NCBI GenBank assembly: GCA_027490875.1
Contig: JAIXXE010000015.1
Coordinates: 1 to 7,568, forward strand
Direction of reading: 5' to 3'
DNA length: 7,568 nucleotides
Origin: Alphaproteobacteria bacterium
GTDB lineage: Bacteria; Pseudomonadota; Alphaproteobacteria; UBA2136; UBA6156
Shown: piece by piece, positions 1 to 6,735 of the stretch
Position numbering within the stretch: the first letter of the stretch is position 1
How the letters are laid out: the number at the start of each line of letters is the position of its first letter
Translations under genes and position numbers: made by a program
The notes under the pieces: model-generated
What the model was told of the DNA's origin: nothing
What the model saw: only the letters and a program-made list of their open reading frames with translations
The model's database searches: none

Positions 1-536
<536 letters not shown>

Positions 537-676
537 TTACCTGAGCGCGTAGAGCTCAGCCAATCGCATACCTTGTGAGACTTGGTCCCAAAAAGCAAAA
601 TAGCTTTCTGGGATGACAATGAATAACTTTGTTAAGTGTTATGTTTATAGACATCATCAGCTTGGTTGAGGAGTTT
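537..676 (+). other. 23S-5S internal transcribed spacer
   Basis: About 140 nt of AT-rich spacer between 23S and 5S. I see no tRNA and no reading frame in it. It can form a 6-bp hairpin at 541-559 (CTGAGC with GCTCAG). A longer hairpin lies at 586-613, with 10 pairs and one A-C mismatch around an AAAATA loop. Its last ~20 nt (654-673) form the left arm of the long stem that encloses the 5S gene. These structures fit precursor-rRNA processing sites; that role is inferred. Confidence 0.7.
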
Positions 677-817
677 TCTCTGGTGACCATGGCGGAGGTT
701 TAAAACCCGTTCCCATTTCGAACACGGCCGTGAAGCCCTCCTGCGGCGATGGTAGTTTTGCTTAAGCAACGCGAGAGTAGCGCATTGCCAGGGTTTACTC
801 CTCGATCAAGCTGATGA
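654..817 (+). other. Processing stem enclosing 5S rRNA
   Basis: Positions 654-673 (TCATCAGCTTGGTTGAGGAG) are complementary to 798-817 (CTCCTCGATCAAGCTGATGA). They give 20 uninterrupted pairs, two of them G-U (667-804 and 665-806). The stem closes around the 5S gene with only a few unpaired bases on each side. Long stems that bracket rRNAs in the precursor are classical substrates of RNase III, which releases the pre-5S. The pairing is seen directly; cleavage here is inferred. Confidence 0.75.
677..794 (+). rRNA. rrf: 5S ribosomal RNA
   Basis: About 118 nt. The terminal helix pairs CTCTGGTG (678-685) with the TTGCCAGGG region near 785-793. Internal landmarks are the loop B/C segment CCCATTTCGAACACGGCCGTGAAG (beginning at 712) and GCGATGGTAGT (745-755). 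A CTTAAG segment (761-766) and GCGAGAGTAG (771-780) follow, in an alphaproteobacterial arrangement. It lies downstream of 23S in the normal operon order. Its ends are set from the terminal helix and may be off by 1-3 nt. Loop A/helix III is rather AT-rich (TTTAAAACCC) compared with most alphaproteobacterial 5S genes. Confidence 0.95.
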
Positions 818-842
818 CATACCGATGTTGTTAAAGAATTTT

Positions 843-868
843 AAACCGCCGTAAGGCGGTTTTTTATT
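843..868 (+). terminator. Intrinsic terminator of the rRNA operon
   Basis: The stem AACCGCC with GGCGGTT closes a GTAA tetraloop (851-854) and runs into six T (860-865), then ATT. It stands about 50 nt after 5S and before any gene, so it should end rRNA transcription. No tRNA (such as the distal tRNA-fMet found in many alphaproteobacterial rRNA operons) lies between 5S and this terminator. Confidence 0.9.
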
Positions 869-895
869 GTTCTGAATGCAGGAATTGACTATAAA
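867..895 (+). promoter_or_regulatory. Candidate promoter for the RNase III-like gene
   Basis: TTGTTC (867-872) and TATAAA (890-895) are 17 nt apart. Transcription would start near 902 and give a leader of about 27 nt. The -10 matches the sigma-70 consensus in 5 of 6 positions, but the -35 matches in only 3. The gene needs its own promoter because the rRNA terminator lies just upstream. This is a consensus match only. Confidence 0.3.
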
Positions 896-928
896 AATCC
901 TAGAATTCTCGTTTCTCAGGAGAGAACC

Positions 929-1732
929 ATGAAATCGACTGAAACATCGCGGGCCGCAATCAGCGACCTTGAAGCCATGCTTCCCTACAATTTTCGCGAT
1001 AAAAAGCTCGCACGCCAGGCACTCACGGTCACTTCAAATGGTGATGTCTCTTATCAGAACCTGGAGTTCCTTGGTGACCGCGTGGTCAACCTCTGCATTG
1101 CGGATTGGGCCTACCGTCATGCCAAAGAGTCTCAAGGCAACGTAGGCGATTGCGCCATGTTCATGAGCTATTGGGGCAACAACCAGCATTTGGCAACGCG
1201 CTTTCTCAATGAAGGCATGGAACGGCTCATGCTTAAGGAATCAGGGGAAAACCTGCTGCCCCGTTCGATGCGCCCCTTGAAGCTCTATGCCGATTGCTTG
1301 GAGTGCATCTTTGGGGCACTGGCGCTCGATAGCGACTACAACTTGCCGCTGATCATGAAAATCGCCAGTGGCCTGATTGTCCCGCCCACGACTAAAGCCC
1401 TCGAATGGGAGCTCCAGAAATGCTCCCTCAAGGTACCGGTAACTGAGCAGCCATTGCCTGATCACTTGGACGTCTTCGGCCTGATGCGCATCCTTGAAGA
1501 TACCGTTAAAAAAAGGGTGAAGGGGTTCGGGACTTTTATTGTGGGCTTCATGCGGTCCGAAGATCCATCCGGATGGGTAGAGGCATCGGTCGGCTTAAGG
1601 CTAGCCTGCCGTGTCATGCTGAAAGACGTAACCGGCGAAACGCCTGAAGAGCACGCAGAACGGGCGCTGTTGGTGGGCTACTGGTCAATCTACCAGTTCC
1701 TGATTCGGGAGTACCCTCCGCTAAGCTCGTAG
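929..1732 (+). CDS. Divergent ribonuclease III-like protein
   Basis: A 267-residue protein with an RNase III endonuclease domain at about residues 12-150. The family signature is present as NLEFLGDRVV (44-53), and the second acidic motif is YADCLECIFGA (120-130). Against E. coli RNase III, E46, D50, D122 and E125 match the metal-binding E41, D45, D114 and E117. The positions of E38 and E65 are instead Q43 and V72, and the usual ALTHRS motif reads ALTVTS. After residue 155, ALEWELQKCSLKVPV and a final helix rich in A/E (238-258) recall a double-stranded-RNA-binding domain, but its basic consensus is weak. The start is well supported: AGGAG at 918-922 lies 6 nt before the ATG. The gene sits alone between two terminators, directly after the rRNA operon. 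The usual rnc neighbours (lepB, era) are absent, so it may be a second, specialised RNase III rather than the housekeeping one. Cleavage of double-stranded RNA is expected from the family; the substrate is unknown. Confidence 0.8.
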   Translation: MKSTETSRAAISDLEAMLPYNFRDKKLARQALTVTSNGDVSYQNLEFLGDRVVNLCIADWAYRHAKESQGNVGDCAMFMSYWGNNQHLATRFLNEGMERLMLKESGENLLPRSMRPLKLYADCLECIFGALALDSDYNLPLIMKIASGLIVPPTTKALEWELQKCSLKVPVTEQPLPDHLDVFGLMRILEDTVKKRVKGFGTFIVGFMRSEDPSGWVEASVGLRLACRVMLKDVTGETPEEHAERALLVGYWSIYQFLIREYPPLSS

Positions 1733-1745
1733 CCCAGCCTGTTCC

Positions 1746-1777
1746 CTCCGGCGCCTCGCGGCGCCGGAGTTTTTTTT
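1746..1777 (+). terminator. Strong intrinsic terminator after the RNase III-like gene
   Basis: A perfect 10-bp stem, CTCCGGCGCC (1746-1755) with GGCGCCGGAG (1760-1769), closes a TCGC loop and is followed by eight T (1770-1777). It begins 13 nt after the stop codon. It separates the RNase III-like gene from the lpxR-like gene, which must therefore have its own promoter. Confidence 0.95.
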
Positions 1778-1824
1778 AATTTAATCCCTATAGCTTACAC
1801 GTATCATGCTAAGTTAAACCTTAA

Positions 1825-2805
1825 GTGATGATGAGGATGATGCTGTTAACGATTGGGCTGGCCTTTGCCGCCATGCCAGCTTTGGCGCGCGATCAGATTA
1901 TCACCGTAACCAGCGAAAACGATGCCTATACCCGCTCGGGCGATAGCAACTACACCAATGGGCTGCGCATCAGCTGGCTGGATGCCGGCAATACGCCCCC
2001 TGCGTGGTTACACCAGCTGGACGAATGGGTGCCGCTGCTGCGCCTGAGCGCCACCACCGTACCGGTCTATAGCCTTGGCCATAACCTCTATACCCCCGGA
2101 GACTTAAAGCCCTTTACCTCGCAACCAGCCGCGCGGCCCTACGCCGCCCATCTGTATGGGTCGGTTGGGGTCAGCAGTGGCGATCTGCAGCAGGTTGATG
2201 ACGTGGAGCTAAGCCTGGGCTGGGTTGGCCCCGGCGCTATGGGCAGCTTGGTGCAAGGCCGCTACCACGAGTTGATAGGCGCCCAAAAACCCAACGGCTG
2301 GGAATACCAGCTAGACGACGAACCGACCCTGAATGCCGCGTGGCAACGCCGTTGGCCAAGGCGGCTAGGAATAACCGTGGGCCGTGGGCTCATCAGCACC
2401 ATGCCCTACACGGGCGCAAGCCTTGGCAACGCGCGTACACATACCACCGCCGGCGCAATTCTAAGCTGGCGCAGCGACCGCGACCAGTTGGCCGACCTCC
2501 CCATTCGGGTTGCGCCGGGCCTGCCAGGGACTGGCTATTTTACCAATGCCAAAGGCATTAACTGGGTGCTGTTTGTGGGGGCCGAAGGCCGCGCTGTGGC
2601 CCGTGATATCTTTCTGGATGGCAACAGCTTTCAGTCAAGCCAATCGGTACGGAAAAAGAACCTCGTGACCGACCTTTCAGCGGGTGTGATGCTGACGTAC
2701 CAAGGCTACCAAGTAGGCTACACCACCGTGTACCGCAGCAAGGAGTACTTCGGTCAGCCGCAGGCACAGGTCTTCGGCGCCCTAAGCCTTGGGTATAAAT
2801 TCTAG
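1825..2805 (+). CDS. lpxR: Lipid A deacylase LpxR family outer-membrane protein
   Basis: A 326-residue protein of the LpxR/DUF2219 family; Salmonella LpxR is of similar length. These are calcium-dependent outer-membrane barrels that remove the 3'-acyloxyacyl group of lipid A. A signal peptide covers residues 1-21: a short N-terminus with one Arg, a hydrophobic core, then PALA before RD. Family motifs are SENDAY (30-35; N32 and D33 match the catalytic Asn-Asp), YTNGLRIS (43-50), LYTP (88-91), ARPYAAHLYG (103-112) and YHELIGAQKPNGWEYQL (147-163). H148 is the likely catalytic histidine. The protein ends in Phe after alternating hydrophobic residues, the usual barrel-assembly signal. The start is ambiguous: GTG 1825 is followed by in-frame ATGs at 1828, 1831, 1837 and 1840, with no good ribosome-binding site. 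A possible -10 (TATCAT, 1802-1807) lies just upstream. Enzyme activity is inferred from family motifs. Confidence 0.85.
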   Translation: MMMRMMLLTIGLAFAAMPALARDQIITVTSENDAYTRSGDSNYTNGLRISWLDAGNTPPAWLHQLDEWVPLLRLSATTVPVYSLGHNLYTPGDLKPFTSQPAARPYAAHLYGSVGVSSGDLQQVDDVELSLGWVGPGAMGSLVQGRYHELIGAQKPNGWEYQLDDEPTLNAAWQRRWPRRLGITVGRGLISTMPYTGASLGNARTHTTAGAILSWRSDRDQLADLPIRVAPGLPGTGYFTNAKGINWVLFVGAEGRAVARDIFLDGNSFQSSQSVRKKNLVTDLSAGVMLTYQGYQVGYTTVYRSKEYFGQPQAQVFGALSLGYKF

Positions 2806-2858
2806 TTTTTAGCCCATTTTGCTTGCTGCCAGAGCGCGTTCTGCGTTAGGCAGGCCTC

Positions 2859-4685
2859 ATGCTTTCAATCTCCAAACTCTCCTACCGCATCTCTGGGCGC
2901 TTGATTTTAGAAAACGCCAGCGCCTCGATTCAGCCGGGCTGGAAGGTTGGCGTCGTTGGCCCCAACGGGGCTGGCAAGAGCACGCTGTTTAAGCTCATTG
3001 CTGGCGAACTGCAGGCCGACAGCGGCGAAGTAAGCCTAGCAGAACGCTTTAGTATGGGCATGGTGCGGCAAGATATTGCCCAAGATGACACCCCTCTGCT
3101 GGATTTGGTACTGGCTGCCGATACCGAGCGCGCCCAACTGCTGGCCGCCTGCGAAACCGAAACCGACGGCGACCGCTTAGGCGAGATTTTTGAGCGTCTG
3201 AACGACATTGATGCCTACGCCGCCCCTGCCCGCGCCAGCGCCGTATTGGCTGGGTTAGGGTTTAAGGAACATCAGTTAAGCCTACCGATTTCTGGCTTCA
3301 GTGGCGGCTGGCGAATGCGGGTGGCCTTGGCCGGAGCGCTGTTCCGGCAGCCCGATTTTTTGCTGCTGGATGAGCCGACCAACCACCTGGATTTGGAAGC
3401 CATTATGTGGCTGGAAGACTACTTGGCCAACTACCCGAAAACGCTGCTGATTATCAGCCACGACCGCGACCTGCTGAACAAGTGCACTGATCACATCCTG
3501 CATGTGGAAAAGCAACAGCTGCAAGCCTACACCGGCAATTACGACACCTTTGAGCGTGAACGCGCCGAGCGTTTGATGAACCAGCAAAAGCTTCACGAAA
3601 AGCAAGCCGCCCAGCGCGCCCATATGCAGGCGTTTGTCGATAGATTCAAGGCCAAGGCCAGCAAAGCCCGCCAAGCCCAAAGCCGCCTGAAGGCACTGGA
3701 AAAAATGAGTGTGGTGGATGCCGTGATGGCCGACCGTGGGGTCAAGTTTATCTTTCCGCAACCCGCCCCCTTAAGCCCCCCGATGCTGGCGTTTGAGGCC
3801 GTAGACCTTGGCTACAGCGCGGGCGCACCGGTGCTGAAAAAGTTGACCAATCAGCTCGACCCCGACGACCGCATTGCGCTGCTTGGGGCCAACGGGAACG
3901 GCAAGAGTACGCTGATGAAGCTGCTGGCGGGGAAGCTTGCGCCACTGGCAGGCACCGTGCGTGCCCATAACAAGCTGCGGGTTGGCTACTTTGCGCAGCA
4001 CCAGACCGACGAACTGGACGTGAGCGAAACGCCCTACCAAGCCATGGCCCGCGCCTTGGGTACTGGCAGCGAAACAGAGGTACGCGGCAAACTTGGGCGG
4101 TTTGGGTTTAGCAAACCGCTGAGCGATAACCGCATTGGCACGCTTTCGGGCGGTGAAAAGGCGCGGTTGTTGTTTGCCCTGATGACGGTGGATAGCCCCC
4201 ACCTGCTGCTGCTGGATGAGCCGACCAACCACCTGGATATGGACGCGCGCGAAGCCCTGGTGCAGGCCCTGAACCAGTACGAAGGCGCTGTGGTACTGGT
4301 AAGCCACGACCCAAGCATGGTGGAGCGCGTGGCCGACCGCCTGTGGTTGGTGGAAGGCGGGCAGGTGCTGCCGTTTGATGGCGACCTGGCGGCTTACCGC
4401 CAGCATATTGTGGCGCAACGCCGCGCCGAGCGCCGCAAGGAAGGCAAGGCCAAGGCCGCGCCACCCAAGCAAGGGCCCCTTTACGACGCCATGCGCGCCG
4501 CCGAACAGGAACTGGAACGGGTTACCAAGCAGATGCGCACCAGCGAACAAGCCATGGCCGAAGCCACGCAGCAAGGCCCCGCCCCAGTTGCCAAAGCCAA
4601 GGCGCATGCCAAGCTGCAACAGCAGTTGGGTGCGGCCGAGGAAACCTACCTGGCAGCCCTTGCCGCCTACGAAGCCCAAGGTTAA
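2859..4685 (+). CDS. ABC-F family ATPase, YheS-like
   Basis: A 608-residue soluble protein with two ABC ATPase domains and no membrane segments. Domain 1 has Walker A GPNGAGKS (34-41), signature FSGGW (147-151), Walker B LLLDEPTNHLD (168-178) and switch His201. Domain 2 has Walker A GANGNGKS (343-350), signature LSGGEKAR (429-436), Walker B LLLLDEPTNHLD (449-460) and His483. The linker (about 220-300) is charged and helical, with DRFKAKASKARQAQSRLKAL, which in ABC-F proteins contacts the P-site tRNA. A basic Lys/Ala-rich stretch (520-537) leads to a C-terminal coiled coil (538-608). Domain order and wording are closest to E. coli YheS, among the ABC-F factors that act on ribosomes. Both ATP sites look intact. 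The gene starts 53 nt after lpxR with no terminator between, so it may be co-transcribed with it. AGGCAGG (2848-2854) is a weak ribosome-binding site. A resistance role is possible in ABC-F proteins but nothing here indicates it. Confidence 0.93.
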   Translation: MLSISKLSYRISGRLILENASASIQPGWKVGVVGPNGAGKSTLFKLIAGELQADSGEVSLAERFSMGMVRQDIAQDDTPLLDLVLAADTERAQLLAACETETDGDRLGEIFERLNDIDAYAAPARASAVLAGLGFKEHQLSLPISGFSGGWRMRVALAGALFRQPDFLLLDEPTNHLDLEAIMWLEDYLANYPKTLLIISHDRDLLNKCTDHILHVEKQQLQAYTGNYDTFERERAERLMNQQKLHEKQAAQRAHMQAFVDRFKAKASKARQAQSRLKALEKMSVVDAVMADRGVKFIFPQPAPLSPPMLAFEAVDLGYSAGAPVLKKLTNQLDPDDRIALLGANGNGKSTLMKLLAGKLAPLAGTVRAHNKLRVGYFAQHQTDELDVSETPYQAMARALGTGSETEVRGKLGRFGFSKPLSDNRIGTLSGGEKARLLFALMTVDSPHLLLLDEPTNHLDMDAREALVQALNQYEGAVVLVSHDPSMVERVADRLWLVEGGQVLPFDGDLAAYRQHIVAQRRAERRKEGKAKAAPPKQGPLYDAMRAAEQELERVTKQMRTSEQAMAEATQQGPAPVAKAKAHAKLQQQLGAAEETYLAALAAYEAQG

Positions 4686-4692
4686 CAGCGTG

Positions 4693-4720
4693 CCGTGCGT
4701 GTAACAACGCCGGGTTTTTT
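4693..4720 (+). terminator. Probable intrinsic terminator after the ABC-F gene
   Basis: CCG (4693-4695) and GCGT (4697-4700), with one bulged T, pair with ACGC (4707-4710) and CGG (4711-4713). The loop is GTAACA. After one G comes a run of six T (4715-4720). It begins 8 nt after the ABC-F stop codon. The stem is short, so it may be only partly efficient. It suggests that ftsI-murE start from their own promoter. Confidence 0.55.
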
Positions 4721-4779
4721 GGCGCTTTTGCACCATCGGCCCTTGCCGAATCTAACCTAGAAGCGGCAGAATACTTTTG

Positions 4780-6708
4780 ATGGCTTGGGACTGGTTTAAA
4801 CGCAAAAAAGCGCCGCAAGGCGGTTTTTTGGCCGACCGTCAGCCAGGTGCCATGCCTACCTTTACCCCGCGCCGTACTTTGGTGCAGGCACGCCGCATTA
4901 AGGTGCCAACCAGCTTGGGCTTTCAGGCCGTATTGCCCACCGAAAACCCGCGCGGGCCTTTGGGCATTGGTGAAGCCGGCGCTCTGTTGGTGCGGCTGAA
5001 TCTGCTCATGCTGCTGATTCTGGCTGCCTTTACGATGGTTGCAGGGCGTCTGGCGTTCGTGGCGCTGACCCCCGCGATGGAACCACGCCCCAGCCTGCGC
5101 GAAATGCCGCGTGAGGCGTTGCGGCGGGGGAATATCTATGACCGCAACGGCATACTTCTGGCCGCCACGCTGGAAGTTTACTCGCTCTCGGCCGACCCAC
5201 AAAAGATTCTCGACCCCGAAGAAGTTGCCGAAAAACTTCCCGACATTCTGCCCGGTCTCAGCCCCGTAAACCTGCTGACCCAACTCACCGACCCACGGCG
5301 GCGCTTTGTGTGGATTAAACGTCGGCTCACGCCCGAACAGGCAGCGCGGGTGCATGCCCTTGGTTTGCCGGGGCTGGAGCTACGCAGCGAATTTGTGCGC
5401 GTCTATCCGCATCAGCAGTTAGCCCCCCATCTGTTGGGCGCCGTGGATGTTGATAACAACGGGTTGGCTGGCGTAGAGCGAGCCTTTAACACCACCTTGA
5501 ACCGGGGCGAAGACCTACAGCTGGCCTTGGACGTCCGTCTGCAAGAGCGCCTGCGGCAACGCGTGGCTGAAGCCATGGGCGTGAGCGAGGCCAAGGCCGC
5601 CTGGGGCGTGGTGCTTAAAACCCGCACCGAAGCAGGCTTGCCCACACGGGAAATTGTCGCACTGGTCAGCCTCCCCGACTTCGACCCCAACCACTTTGGC
5701 CAAGCCAGTGCCGACAGTCGCTTTAACCGTGTGACGCAAGGCAGCTACGAGATGGGGAGTACCTTCAAGCTCTTTACCGTCGCGCAGGGGTTGGTGAACC
5801 GTACCATCACGCCCGATACCTTGATTGATGCCCGTTTCCCGCTGCAAATCGGTCGCTTTACGATTAAGGATTACCGTGCCAAAAAGGCGATTTTAACAGT
5901 CGAGCAAGTGCTGCGCTATTCCTCCAACATCGGGGCAGCCAAAATTGCCGAGATGGGCGGCGCGAGCGCCCAGCAAGATTTTTTGGGGAAACTAGGGCTG
6001 CTGGAACCCTTGTATGCTGGCTTGGCTGAAGTGGGGCAGGTGCGCGCTCCTACCAACTGGGGCCGGGTGCAGACCTTTACCATTGCCTATGGGCACGGCA
6101 TGAGCGTGACCCCGCTGCACATGGTGGGTGCCACCGCCACGCTGGCCGATGGGCTTTACATGCCCCCCAGTGTGTTAAAAGGCGGTTTGCCACCCAGCGG
6201 CGAGCGCATCGTGCCGCGTGTCGTGATTTCCGATACCCAAATCCTCGACAGCATTCACCGCTTAATGCGCGATGTGGTGTTAAATGGCAGTGGGCGCAGT
6301 TCTCAACTGGTAGGGTTTGATATTGGCGGCAAGACGGGTACAGCCGAGAAAATCTCGGCGGGCGGGGGCTACCTGCGCGATAAGAACTTGGTAAGCTTTG
6401 TGGCAGCTATCCCGATGAAAAACCCCGATTACGTGACGCTGATTATGGTCGATGAACCGGTCAAGGGCTACGAGACAGGCGGGCGGATTGCGGCACCCGC
6501 CGTGGGGGCGTTCTTCCGCGATTTAACCCAAGTGGTTGGCCTCCCGCCCTATATGCCGGAAGTCGTGCAATTCCGGCAAATTTTGCAGCGTGTTAGGCGT
6601 ACCGAAAGCGACCCCTACACGCCCTCTATCCTCACCGATATGCGAACCCGTAACGGCATGGCCGCCGGGGTACGCAACGACCCCGTCAACGACACTGGTC
6701 ATGATTAG
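4780..6708 (+). CDS. ftsI: Peptidoglycan D,D-transpeptidase FtsI (penicillin-binding protein 3)
   Basis: About 642 residues from this ATG (643 from the TTG at 4777). FtsI crosslinks peptidoglycan at the division septum and is a target of beta-lactams. A basic cytoplasmic N-terminus of ~68 residues precedes one membrane segment (about 69-96). The periplasmic pedestal domain follows, with RGNIYDRNGILLA (116-128), then the transpeptidase domain. Active-site motifs are STFK (327-330, nucleophile Ser327), SSN (381-383) and KTGT (518-521). The EMGSTFK wording fits alphaproteobacterial FtsI. The start is uncertain: no good ribosome-binding site precedes 4777/4780, and another in-frame ATG at 4852 has AGG 5-7 nt upstream. 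A possible promoter (TTGCCG 4743-4748, CAGAAT 4767-4772) would start transcription at about 4780, giving a leaderless message or favouring 4852. ABC-F, not ftsL, lies upstream. The C-terminal ~50 residues run past the catalytic domain and look disordered. Confidence 0.95.
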   Translation: MAWDWFKRKKAPQGGFLADRQPGAMPTFTPRRTLVQARRIKVPTSLGFQAVLPTENPRGPLGIGEAGALLVRLNLLMLLILAAFTMVAGRLAFVALTPAMEPRPSLREMPREALRRGNIYDRNGILLAATLEVYSLSADPQKILDPEEVAEKLPDILPGLSPVNLLTQLTDPRRRFVWIKRRLTPEQAARVHALGLPGLELRSEFVRVYPHQQLAPHLLGAVDVDNNGLAGVERAFNTTLNRGEDLQLALDVRLQERLRQRVAEAMGVSEAKAAWGVVLKTRTEAGLPTREIVALVSLPDFDPNHFGQASADSRFNRVTQGSYEMGSTFKLFTVAQGLVNRTITPDTLIDARFPLQIGRFTIKDYRAKKAILTVEQVLRYSSNIGAAKIAEMGGASAQQDFLGKLGLLEPLYAGLAEVGQVRAPTNWGRVQTFTIAYGHGMSVTPLHMVGATATLADGLYMPPSVLKGGLPPSGERIVPRVVISDTQILDSIHRLMRDVVLNGSGRSSQLVGFDIGGKTGTAEKISAGGGYLRDKNLVSFVAAIPMKNPDYVTLIMVDEPVKGYETGGRIAAPAVGAFFRDLTQVVGLPPYMPEVVQFRQILQRVRRTESDPYTPSILTDMRTRNGMAAGVRNDPVNDTGHD

Positions 6709-6735
6709 GCAAAAGGCGAAAGAACAGCAAACCCC

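Noticed and set aside
885..906. TTGACT (885-890) and TAGAAT (901-906) as a promoter
   Set aside because: The spacer is only 10 nt, too short for a sigma-70 promoter; the TTGTTC/TATAAA pair is a better fit.
2826..2853. CTGCC/GGCAG inverted repeat before the ABC-F start as a translational regulator
   Set aside because: Only five outer pairs around a large loop; too weak to call, although it overlaps the putative ribosome-binding site.
3771..4736. A 321-codon minus-strand reading frame
   Set aside because: It is antisense to the ABC-F gene, whose motifs are complete. Its translation shows no family motif and it follows from GC-biased codon use.
4522..5355. A 277-codon minus-strand reading frame
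   Set aside because: It spans the ABC-F 3' end, the intergenic terminator and the ftsI 5' half in antisense, with no recognisable domain.
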